Both the position numbers and the translations under genes were made by a program. Shown in pieces: positions 1-7,437 of a stretch of 36,118 nt of DNA (position 1 is the first letter of the stretch; every line of letters begins with the position of its first letter). This DNA comes from FEN-1279 sp964400285. Lineage in GTDB: Bacteria > Bacteroidota > Ignavibacteria > Tepidaquicellales > Tepidaquicellaceae. Location: positions 1-36,118 of the forward strand of contig CAYNTK010000015.1 in the NCBI GenBank assembly GCA_964400285.1, written 5' to 3'. The notes below the pieces were generated by a model, which worked only from the letters and a program-made list of their open reading frames with translations, had not been told where the DNA came from and did not search any database.

Positions 1-51
1 AGTCACAGCCTTCCAAGCTGTTGGTCGCGAGTTCGAGTCTCGTCTCCCGCT
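1..51 (+). tRNA. tRNA-Gly(TCC), 5' part outside the window
   Basis: The anticodon arm (stem 5-9/17-21, loop 10-16) carries anticodon TCC at 12-14. The T arm (27-31/39-43) and the 3' half of the acceptor stem (44-50) follow, with discriminator T51. The CCA end is not encoded. The D arm and 5' acceptor half lie before the window. It leads a Gly-Thr-Trp tRNA series ahead of secE, a common arrangement. Confidence 0.9.
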
Positions 52-76
52 CAAGTGTTGAGAGTGAAAAAGGTAT

Positions 77-149
<73 letters not shown>

Positions 150-239
150 CAGAATGTTGAAAACAAACTTTTTTGGATTTTTTAAACAATATTTTCTGTT
201 CGGAAATATTTTGTATCCTTCATTTTTGTTTCAATAAAT

Positions 240-264
240 GAACTTTAATAAGTTCTTTTTTTTT
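240..264 (+). terminator. Intrinsic terminator between tRNA-Thr and tRNA-Trp
   Basis: The perfect 6-bp stem GAACTT/AAGTTC (240-245/250-255) with a 4-nt loop is followed at once by nine T. The stem is AT-rich, but the T tract is strong. It probably ends the upstream tRNA transcript, so tRNA-Trp/secE may need its own promoter or read-through. I see no clear TAnnTTTG promoter in the short space before 272. Confidence 0.6.
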
Positions 265-271
265 ATTTTTT

Positions 272-344
272 ACGGGTGTAGCTCAATTGGTAGAGTAGCG
301 GTCTCCAAAACCGTCGGTTGGGGGTTCGATTCCTCCCACCCGTG
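272..344 (+). tRNA. tRNA-Trp(CCA)
   Basis: Acceptor ACGGGTG (272-278) pairs with CACCCGT (337-343), with discriminator G344. The anticodon stem GCGGT (298-302) pairs with ACCGT (310-314), and loop 303-309 carries CCA at 305-307. The 3' CCA is not encoded. It lies 25 nt before secE, the usual tRNA-Trp-secE-nusG order. Confidence 0.97.
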
Positions 345-369
345 CTGACTTAAAAACTGATAACCATTT

Positions 370-552
370 ATGAAAGAAAAAATTATAAATTTTTTCCTGG
401 ATATTTACAAGGAAATGAAAAAAGTAACGTGGCCCAAAAAAAATGAACTGAAAGATTCTACGGTTATTGTAATTGTTACTATGATAATTTTTGCAATTTT
501 TGTTTATTTAGTTGATAAAGGAATTAGTGAGTTTTTAAAAGTTATTTTCTAA
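370..552 (+). CDS. secE: Preprotein translocase subunit SecE
   Basis: This is the small essential subunit of the SecYEG translocon, which clamps SecY in the inner membrane. The 60-residue product is the short one-helix form. An amphipathic cytosolic helix with the family signature KVTWPKKNEL (residues 18-27) is followed by one membrane segment at about 30-49. It sits between tRNA-Trp and nusG, the standard location. The start codon ATG has no Shine-Dalgarno sequence; the preceding bases are A/T. nusG begins 6 nt after the stop, so the two are likely cotranscribed. Confidence 0.96.
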   Translation: MKEKIINFFLDIYKEMKKVTWPKKNELKDSTVIVIVTMIIFAIFVYLVDKGISEFLKVIF

Positions 553-558
553 AATTTT

Positions 559-1191
559 ATGTCAGAGCAAGATAAAAATATTGACGAAAATATTATAGTG
601 CCAGATAATTTGGAATCCGGTGACGATACTGAACAATCCGGGAAATATAAATGGTATGCTGTCAGAATTATATCGGGACACGAGAATAAAGTTAAAACTT
701 ATCTTGATAGCCAGATTAAACAAGAAGGTCTTGAAGATAAAATTAAAAATGTTTTAATTCCACTTGAAAAAGTTTTTGAAGTTAAAAGTGGAAAAAAGAA
801 AGTTAAATATAAAAACTTTTTACCCGGTTATATTCTTGTTGAAGCGGATCTTGATGATAAAATTAGAAACTTCATCTCCAGAGCTCCTTCCATTTTAAAT
901 ATGGTCGGTGCTAAAAGTGTCTCGGGAAAAAGGTTAGAACCAATTCCTTTGAGTGGTTCGGAAGTTAAAAGAATTAAAGCTATTTTAAACGAAGAAAATC
1001 AAAGCGAAAAAATTGATTTCAAATTATCGGTAGGGGATCCCGTTAAAGTTATTAGTGGACCTTTTAATAATTTTAATGGTAATGTGCTTGAAATTAACAC
1101 TGAAAAAATGAAGGTTAAAGTAATGGTTAGTATTTTTGGTAGAAAAACCCCAATAGAACTTGAATTTACGCAAATTGAAAAAGAAAAATAA
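559..1191 (+). CDS. nusG: Transcription termination/antitermination protein NusG
   Basis: NusG binds the clamp of RNA polymerase, promotes processive elongation, and couples transcription to Rho or the ribosome. The 210-residue protein has a NGN domain (about 30-140, starting KWYAVRIISGHE) and a C-terminal KOW domain (about 158-185, GDPVKVISGPFNNFNG). An extra acidic, probably disordered extension of about 28 residues precedes the NGN domain; E. coli NusG (about 181 residues) lacks it. No internal Met replaces the assigned start before the NGN domain. rplK follows after 11 nt. Confidence 0.97.
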   Translation: MSEQDKNIDENIIVPDNLESGDDTEQSGKYKWYAVRIISGHENKVKTYLDSQIKQEGLEDKIKNVLIPLEKVFEVKSGKKKVKYKNFLPGYILVEADLDDKIRNFISRAPSILNMVGAKSVSGKRLEPIPLSGSEVKRIKAILNEENQSEKIDFKLSVGDPVKVISGPFNNFNGNVLEINTEKMKVKVMVSIFGRKTPIELEFTQIEKEK

Positions 1192-1202
1192 ATAAAATAT
1201 TT

Positions 1203-1625
1203 ATGGCAAAAAAAATCGTAGGTTTCATCAAACTACAGATTCCGGGAGGGCAAGCCACTATGGCTCCGCCTGTTGGACCGGCTCTTGGACAAAGAGGTGT
1301 CAATGGTATGGAATTCTGTAAACAATTTAATGCAAGAACTCAGGATAAAAAAGGATTGATTGTTCCAGTTGTTATTACGGTTTATTCTGATAAATCATTT
1401 AGTTTTATTACTAAAACACCACCCGCTGCTGTGTTATTATTAAAAGCTGCTGGACTTGAAAAAGGCTCTGGTGTCCCTAATAAAACTAAAGTTGGTAAAG
1501 TTACTAAAAAACAAATAAAAGAGATTGCTGAATCAAAAATGGTAGATTTAAATGCAAGAGATTTAGAGCACGCTATGAGTATGATTGCTGGAACTGCAAG
1601 AAGTATGGGTATTACTGTTGAATAA
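1203..1625 (+). CDS. rplK: 50S ribosomal protein L11
   Basis: L11 forms the base of the ribosomal GTPase-associated stalk with 23S rRNA and L10, and is needed for factor-dependent GTP hydrolysis. The 140-residue product has the usual length. The N-terminal domain contains the proline-rich PPVGPALGQRGVN segment. The C-terminal rRNA-binding domain ends GTARSMGITVE, a highly conserved terminus. It sits 11 nt after nusG and 26 nt before rplA, so no independent leader fits here. Confidence 0.98.
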   Translation: MAKKIVGFIKLQIPGGQATMAPPVGPALGQRGVNGMEFCKQFNARTQDKKGLIVPVVITVYSDKSFSFITKTPPAAVLLLKAAGLEKGSGVPNKTKVGKVTKKQIKEIAESKMVDLNARDLEHAMSMIAGTARSMGITVE

Positions 1626-1651
1626 TTATTAAAAATTTCAATTTTTTATTT

Positions 1652-2356
1652 ATGAAATTGACCAAAAAGCAAAAAGATATCAAGAAAAACTTAGAACTTA
1701 ATAAAGATTATAAAATAGCTGAAGCTATAGCATTAGTAAAAAAATTTGCAAAAGCAAAATTCGATGAATCTGTTGATATTGCTGTAAATTTGGGTGTCGA
1801 CCCAAAACATGCTGATCAGGTTGTTAGAGGAACCGTTTCACTTCCGCACGGAACAGGTAAAACTGTTAAGGTTTTAGTTATTGCAAAACCTGAAAAGCAA
1901 CAAGAAGCAATTGACGCTGGTGCAGACTATGTTGGTTTTGAGGATTATTTAAAAAAGATTCAGGAAGGTTGGACTGATATTGATGTTATTATTGCAGCTC
2001 CTGATACTATGAGCGAACTTGGTAAACTTGGTAAAGTTTTAGGGCCAAGAGGTTTAATGCCAAACCCGAAAAGTGGAACCGTTACTCCGAATCTCGGTCA
2101 GGCAGTTAAAGAAGTTAAAGCTGGAAAAATTGATTTCAGGGTTGATAAAAATGGAACGGTTCATTCTGCAATAGGGAAGGCTTCATTTTCAGAACAGCAA
2201 CTTGTGGAAAATGCTTCTGCTTTTATTAATATGATAATTAAACTAAAACCTGCAGCCGCTAAAGGGACTTATATTAAAAGTTTAACAGTTTCGAGTACTA
2301 TGGGACCGGGTATTAAAATTGATAAAACTTTGGCAGATTTAAAAACTGCAGCATAA
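1652..2356 (+). CDS. rplA: 50S ribosomal protein L1
   Basis: L1 builds the mobile L1 stalk of the 50S subunit near the E site. In many bacteria it also represses translation of its own operon. The 234-residue length is standard. Conserved segments include FDESVDIAVNLGVDPKHADQ in domain I, GKLGKVLGPRGLMPNPKSGTV in domain II, and the VHSAIGKASF return to domain I. It is followed by a 93-nt gap with a hairpin ahead of rplJ. No Shine-Dalgarno sequence is visible upstream of the ATG. Confidence 0.98.
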   Translation: MKLTKKQKDIKKNLELNKDYKIAEAIALVKKFAKAKFDESVDIAVNLGVDPKHADQVVRGTVSLPHGTGKTVKVLVIAKPEKQQEAIDAGADYVGFEDYLKKIQEGWTDIDVIIAAPDTMSELGKLGKVLGPRGLMPNPKSGTVTPNLGQAVKEVKAGKIDFRVDKNGTVHSAIGKASFSEQQLVENASAFINMIIKLKPAAAKGTYIKSLTVSSTMGPGIKIDKTLADLKTAA

Positions 2357-2386
2357 TTTTGATTTTACGCACTCAATATTATATAA

Positions 2387-2411
2387 AAATTGGTATTGTG
2401 AAGACCAATTT
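2387..2411 (+). promoter_or_regulatory. Hairpin in the rplJ leader (candidate L10 autoregulation site)
   Basis: A perfect 8-bp stem AAATTGGT/ACCAATTT (2387-2394/2404-2411) with a 9-nt loop lies 38 nt ahead of the rplJ start. In many bacteria the mRNA before rplJ binds L10(L12)4 and represses the operon. Position fits that role, but I could not confirm the kink-turn that defines the known L10 leader. It may be only a processing or stability hairpin. Confidence 0.4.
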
Positions 2412-2449
2412 AATTTGCTTCTAATGTTAAATTAACTAAACAGAGAAAA

Positions 2450-2983
2450 ATGGATAAAGCTAAAAAGAATGAGATTATTGATGAAATTAAAGAATTGATG
2501 GATAGTTCTTCGGCTTTGTATTTAACTGATTTTACGGGTATGACCGTAGAAGAAGTTAATGATTTAAGGTCAGAGTTTTACAAATCTAAAATTAAATATA
2601 AGGTTGTAAAAAATACTTTGGCTTTAAGAGCTTTAAAAGGCTCTGATAAATTTGCCTCATTTGAAAAAGACCTGAAAGGGTTTTTGGTGGGTCCAACCGG
2701 TATTATTTTTGCCGATGAAGACCCGGTAGCACCGGCAAAGATATTGAAAAAATCAATAACTAAAATTGAAAAGCCGAAATATAAAGTGGCTATCGTTGAT
2801 AATCAATTCTATGGCTCGGATAAATTAAACGAGCTTGCATCTTTACTCTCAAAAGAAGAATTGATTGCAGGTATTTTATCGAGTCTAAATTCTCCAATTT
2901 CTGGAATTGTAGGTGCGATAAATGCTGTTATCAGAGATTTATCAAGTGTAATTGAAGAGGTCGCTAAGAAAAAAGCTGCCTAA
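2450..2983 (+). CDS. rplJ: 50S ribosomal protein L10
   Basis: L10 anchors the L7/L12 dimers on the large subunit stalk. The 177-residue product has the family pattern: an N-terminal rRNA-binding domain (SSALYLTDFTGMTVEEVNDL, about 19-38; YKVVKNTLALRAL, about 50-62) and a C-terminal helix that binds L12 dimers. It lies 38 nt upstream of rplL, and the pair is normally cotranslated and jointly autoregulated. Confidence 0.97.
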   Translation: MDKAKKNEIIDEIKELMDSSSALYLTDFTGMTVEEVNDLRSEFYKSKIKYKVVKNTLALRALKGSDKFASFEKDLKGFLVGPTGIIFADEDPVAPAKILKKSITKIEKPKYKVAIVDNQFYGSDKLNELASLLSKEELIAGILSSLNSPISGIVGAINAVIRDLSSVIEEVAKKKAA

Positions 2984-3021
2984 TTTTTTAAATTTTAAAA
3001 TTAAACATAAGGAATAATAAA

Positions 3022-3396
3022 ATGTCAGTAGTAGAAGAATTATTAGACAAAATTTCAAACTTAACATTGCTTGAAGCTTCAGAATTAAAAAAAGCTCTCG
3101 AAGAAAAATTTGGTGTTACAGCTGCAGCACCAGTCGTTATGGCAGGTGGAGCCGCAGCTCCTGCAGCAGCACAAGAAGAAGAAAAAACTGAATTTACTGT
3201 TGTGCTTTCGGATATTGGCCCTGAAAAAATTAAAGTTATTAAAGTAGTTAAAACTGCTACAGGATTAGGCTTAACCGAAGCAAAAGCTCTTGTTGAAGGA
3301 GCACCAAAACCTGTTAAAGAAAATATTCCTAAAGCTGAAGCTGATAAATTAAAAGCTGAACTCGAAGCTGCTGGTGCTAAAGTTGAAATTAAATAA
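3022..3396 (+). CDS. rplL: 50S ribosomal protein L7/L12
   Basis: L7/L12 forms the flexible stalk that recruits elongation factors. The 124-residue product shows the N-terminal dimerisation helices (1-35), an Ala-rich hinge (about 34-52), and the factor-binding C-terminal domain with the conserved IKVIKVVKTATGLGLTEAKA stretch, ending AAGAKVEIK. Unlike most genes here it has a recognisable Shine-Dalgarno-like AAGGA (3010-3014) before the ATG. That fits the need to make more L12 than other stalk proteins. Confidence 0.98.
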   Translation: MSVVEELLDKISNLTLLEASELKKALEEKFGVTAAAPVVMAGGAAAPAAAQEEEKTEFTVVLSDIGPEKIKVIKVVKTATGLGLTEAKALVEGAPKPVKENIPKAEADKLKAELEAAGAKVEIK

Positions 3397-3420
3397 TTTT
3401 TTTAATTGTTAAATTGTTTG

Positions 3421-3479
3421 GATTAAAGGTTTAAGGCTGATAATTAACATCATATTTTTCACCTCTTAAACCTTTAATC
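3421..3479 (+). promoter_or_regulatory. Long inverted repeat between rplL and rpoB
   Basis: A 15-bp perfect inverted repeat, GATTAAAGGTTTAAG (3421-3435) against CTTAAACCTTTAATC (3465-3479), surrounds a 29-nt loop. G3436-T3464 and G3420-T3480 wobbles plus a T-A pair extend it. No T tract follows directly, so a simple terminator is unlikely. In enterobacteria the same interval holds an attenuator and an RNase III site that separate ribosomal protein from polymerase expression; a similar job is inferred here from position. Confidence 0.6.
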
Positions 3480-3541
3480 TACATTTTTAATATACGTTTT
3501 TTTAAAACCCTTCTTTGATTACAAACATTAAATTTAATTAA

Positions 3542-6500
3542 ATGGATTTAAAAGGAGAAATTTTAGGGTTAAAGGTTGTCCACACAAAAAATAACAGATT
3601 AACATTCTCGAAATCTGATATTCAAGTCGAACAACCTGACCTACTAAATGTTCAATTACAATCTTATAAAGATTTCCTTCAGGAAGATGTTCCTATTAGC
3701 AAAAGAAAATCTTTGGGATTGCAAAAGGTATTTGAAGATAATTTCCCTATTACAGACTCTCGTGAAACTGCTGTTCTGGAATTTATAGAGTATTATATCG
3801 AAAAACCACCTTATTCTATAATTGAGTGTCAGGAACAGGGATTAACATATTCTGTTCCAGTGAAGGTTAAATTGAGATTATCTACTAAACCCAATGCCGC
3901 TGCTAAAGAATATAATTATAGCATTGACCAGGATGTATATTTAGGACACTTACCTTATATGACTCCAAGAGGTAGTTTCATAATTAACGGTGCCGAAAGA
4001 GTTATTGTAAGTCAATTACACCGCTCCCCAGGTGTTGTTTTTAATGAATCTATTCACGCTAACGGTACAGAATTATATTCTGCAAGAGTTATTCCCTACA
4101 AAGGTTCATGGGTTGAATTTACTACGGATATTAATGAATTGCTTTATGCTTATATTGATAGAAAAAAGAAATTTTATTTCTCTACCTTATTAAGAGCTTT
4201 AAATTTTAACGAAAAAGTTAAAATGCTTGAACTTTTTGACCTCGTTGAAGAAGTTGAGATTAATAATAAAAATTATTTGGATTACGTTGGTAGAGTTGTA
4301 GCTGAAAGTATTATTGATAAGGAAACAGGGGACGACCTCGGAATCACTGAAGGTATTCATCTTACTGATGAATTACTTGTTTCTATATTAAACTCGAGAA
4401 TTAAGAAAATTTCCTTATTAAAAAAGGATCCAACTGACGGTGAAAAAATAATTTTTAACACTATCATTAGTGATGACGAAGATGCTGAAATGTTACTGGA
4501 AAAACCTCAAGTTGAATTGTCCGCAAAAGAAAAGAAAGCTAATATGTTATTCTCCGATAGTGAAGGTGAAAGTGCAAAAAGTTATATTGAAAAATTATTC
4601 TTTAATCCTAAGAAATATGATTTGGGAAGTGTTGGTAGATACAAAATTAACAGAAAACTTGGTTTAAAAATTGATGAGCATAAAACAATTTTAACTTTAG
4701 AAGATATTCAAGCAATTATAAATTATATTAAAGACCTTGTTGATGGCAAAAGAGAAGTTGATGATATTGACCACCTCGGTAATAGAAGGGTTAGAACCGT
4801 TAATGAACAGCTTTCACAACAGTTCGCTCTCGGTTTATCTCGTATGACAAGAACCATAAGAGAAAAAATGAGCATTCACGACGAAGAAAATTTAACCCCT
4901 ACAAGACTCGTTAGTTCAAGACCTATTACAAGTGCTTTAGCTTCATTCTTTGGAACAAGTCAGTTATCACAGTTTATGGACCAAACAAATCCATTAGCTG
5001 AAATGACTCACAAAAGAAGAATTAGTGCATTAGGTCCTGGTGGTCTTTCCCGTGAAAGAGCAGGTTTTGAAGTTCGTGATGTTCACTATACACATTACGG
5101 AAGATTATGTCCGATTGAAACTCCTGAAGGTCCTAATATTGGTTTGATTTCTTCGTTGTGTATTCATTCAAGAGTAAATGATTTAGGTTTTATTGAAACT
5201 CCCTACAGAAAAGTTAAAAATGGCAGAGTTTTAGATGAAATTGATTACTTATCTGCAGATAAAGAGGACGCTTACATCATTGCTCAGGCAAATGAACCTA
5301 TTGATAGTAAAGGTTACTTTGTAAATCCAAAAGTTAAAGCAAGATTTAAAGGTGATTTTCCAATTGTAGCAAGTGAAGAAGTCGATTATATGGATGTTGC
5401 AACAAACCAAATTGTAAGTTCTGCTGCATCTCTAATCCCATTCCTTGAGCATGACGATGCTAATAGAGCTCTTATGGGTAGCAATATGCAAAGACAAGCC
5501 GTCCCATTGCTAAGACCTGAAGCTCCAATTGTTGGAACAGGATTTGAAGAAATTGTCGCTCGTGATTCCAGAACTATGATTACCGCTGAAGCAGATGGAG
5601 TTGTCGAATACGTTTCTGCCGATAAAATTATAGTTAAATATAACATCAAAGAAGATTCAGAAGAAAGCTTATTAAGTTTTGAAGATAAAAGAACTGTTGA
5701 ATATAAATTAGTTAAGTTCTTAAGAACAAATCAGGATACTTCGATAAATCAAAGGCCTATTGTTAGAGAAGGACAAAAAATTAAAAAAGGTGACATCCTC
5801 GCTGATGGCTCTTCAACTCAAAACGGAGAGCTCGCACTCGGTAGAAATATCCTTGTTGCATTTATGCCTTGGAGAGGATTTAATTATGAAGATGCTATTG
5901 TTATTAGTGAAAGAGTTGTTGCTAAAGATATATTTACTTCTGTTCATATTGAGGAATTTAGTCTTGAAGTTAGAGATACAAAAAGAGGCGAAGAAGAATT
6001 AACTAAAGAAATTCCTAATGTCAGTGAAGAAGCTACTAAAGATTTAGATGAAAATGGTATTGTTAGAATTGGTGCAGAAGTTAAAGAAGGCGATATTTTA
6101 ATCGGTAAAGTAACCCCAAAAGGTGAAACTGAACCAACACCAGAAGAAAAGCTATTAAGAGCAATTTTCGGTGATAAAGCTGGAGATGTTAAAGACGCTT
6201 CTTTAAAAGCTCCTCCAGGATTAAAAGGTATCGTCGTTAATAAAAAATTATTCTCGAGAAAAACAAGAGATACCGAAAGTAAAAAAGAAGAAAAACGAAA
6301 AATTGATAAATTAGAAGCCGAAAGAAAAAAAGAAATTAAAGAGTTAAACAATAAATTTGCGGAAAAACTCGGAATACTCCTCGAAGGTAAAGAATCTATC
6401 GGTGTAAGAGATAAAAAAGGAAGCTTAATCATTCGAAGTGGAGTTGTCTTCAAACGCGAAACGTTTTTCAACCTTATCGAAAATAGCGGTTATGATTTCA

Positions 6501-7384
6501 AAGACTTTAATTATGAAATTGAATGGTCAAGCAGTAAAAAAGCAAATTCTTTAATCCTCGATATTTATAAAAATTACTCTTATAAATACAACGAAATTGA
6601 AGAGAAATACAAAAGGTTGAAAGTTAAAGTAACTTTAGGTGATGAATTACCTACTGGAGTTGTAAAACTTGCAAAAGTTTATGTAGCTAAAAAAAGAAAA
6701 TTATCGGTTGGTGATAAAATGGCTGGAAGACACGGCAATAAAGGCGTTGTTGCGAAAATTGTTCCACCTGAAGAAATGCCCTTTATGCCTGATGGCACTC
6801 CTGTTGATATTGTGTTAAATCCTCTCGGTGTTCCCTCAAGAATGAACTTAGGCCAATTATATGAAACAGCTCTCGGTTGGGTTGGAAAAACTCTCGGTGT
6901 TAAATTTGCTACTCCTATTTTTGATGGTGCTTCTGTTGATGAAATCCAAAAATCTCTTGAAAAAGCTGGTTTACCAAGCAATTCGAGAACTGATTTATAT
7001 GACGGTAGAACTGGTGAAAAATTCGACCAGCAAGTTACTGTCGGTTATATTTATATGCTAAAATTATCTCACCTTGTTGATGATAAAATTCACGCAAGGT
7101 CTATCGGTCCATATTCTTTGATTACTCAACAACCTCTCGGAGGTAAAGCACAATTCGGTGGTCAAAGATTTGGAGAAATGGAATGCTGGGCTTTACAAGG
7201 TTATGGTGCTAGCCACGTATTACAAGAAATGTTGACGGTAAAAAGTGATGATGTTATTGGTAGAAGCAAGGTTTATGAAGCTATTATTAAAGGTGATAAT
7301 TTGCCCGAACCCAATGTTCCTGAAGCTTTTAATGTTATATTAAAAGAATTACAAGGATTATGTCTCGATATAAATATGGAATAA
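3542..7384 (+). CDS. rpoB: DNA-directed RNA polymerase subunit beta
   Basis: This is the catalytic-core beta subunit of RNA polymerase. The 1280-residue protein is full length, with all main blocks readable. The rifampicin pocket (about 471-500) includes D480, H490 and S495, which match E. coli D516, H526 and S531; these are the residues of sensitive enzymes. RVCPIETPEGPNIG appears here as RLCPIETPEGPNIG. A charged insert lies at about 905-945. The C terminus carries GGKAQFGGQRFGEMECWAL. ATG at 3542 has no Shine-Dalgarno sequence, and the preceding 145 nt hold a large hairpin. rpoC follows after 53 nt. Confidence 0.99.
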   Translation: MDLKGEILGLKVVHTKNNRLTFSKSDIQVEQPDLLNVQLQSYKDFLQEDVPISKRKSLGLQKVFEDNFPITDSRETAVLEFIEYYIEKPPYSIIECQEQGLTYSVPVKVKLRLSTKPNAAAKEYNYSIDQDVYLGHLPYMTPRGSFIINGAERVIVSQLHRSPGVVFNESIHANGTELYSARVIPYKGSWVEFTTDINELLYAYIDRKKKFYFSTLLRALNFNEKVKMLELFDLVEEVEINNKNYLDYVGRVVAESIIDKETGDDLGITEGIHLTDELLVSILNSRIKKISLLKKDPTDGEKIIFNTIISDDEDAEMLLEKPQVELSAKEKKANMLFSDSEGESAKSYIEKLFFNPKKYDLGSVGRYKINRKLGLKIDEHKTILTLEDIQAIINYIKDLVDGKREVDDIDHLGNRRVRTVNEQLSQQFALGLSRMTRTIREKMSIHDEENLTPTRLVSSRPITSALASFFGTSQLSQFMDQTNPLAEMTHKRRISALGPGGLSRERAGFEVRDVHYTHYGRLCPIETPEGPNIGLISSLCIHSRVNDLGFIETPYRKVKNGRVLDEIDYLSADKEDAYIIAQANEPIDSKGYFVNPKVKARFKGDFPIVASEEVDYMDVATNQIVSSAASLIPFLEHDDANRALMGSNMQRQAVPLLRPEAPIVGTGFEEIVARDSRTMITAEADGVVEYVSADKIIVKYNIKEDSEESLLSFEDKRTVEYKLVKFLRTNQDTSINQRPIVREGQKIKKGDILADGSSTQNGELALGRNILVAFMPWRGFNYEDAIVISERVVAKDIFTSVHIEEFSLEVRDTKRGEEELTKEIPNVSEEATKDLDENGIVRIGAEVKEGDILIGKVTPKGETEPTPEEKLLRAIFGDKAGDVKDASLKAPPGLKGIVVNKKLFSRKTRDTESKKEEKRKIDKLEAERKKEIKELNNKFAEKLGILLEGKESIGVRDKKGSLIIRSGVVFKRETFFNLIENSGYDFKDFNYEIEWSSSKKANSLILDIYKNYSYKYNEIEEKYKRLKVKVTLGDELPTGVVKLAKVYVAKKRKLSVGDKMAGRHGNKGVVAKIVPPEEMPFMPDGTPVDIVLNPLGVPSRMNLGQLYETALGWVGKTLGVKFATPIFDGASVDEIQKSLEKAGLPSNSRTDLYDGRTGEKFDQQVTVGYIYMLKLSHLVDDKIHARSIGPYSLITQQPLGGKAQFGGQRFGEMECWALQGYGASHVLQEMLTVKSDDVIGRSKVYEAIIKGDNLPEPNVPEAFNVILKELQGLCLDINME

Positions 7385-7437
7385 TAATTTATATAAAAAA
7401 TTAATTAAAAATTAATCTTTAACTTTAAAAATATATT

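Noticed and set aside
4951..5041. Possible rifampicin-resistance changes in RpoB
   Set aside because: D480, H490 and S495 are all the residues of sensitive enzymes; no resistance substitution is visible.
5944..6471. 175-codon open frame on the - strand inside rpoB
   Set aside because: It is antisense to highly conserved RpoB sequence, Ser/Leu-rich in the way antisense frames of Lys/Glu-rich genes are, and matches no family. Other antisense frames in rpoB, rpoC, rsmH, murD and ftsZ were rejected for the same reason.
7385..7437. Hairpin TTAATT/AATTAA between rpoB and rpoC
   Set aside because: It is a pure A/T short stem of a kind expected by chance in this composition; no T tract and no positional argument.
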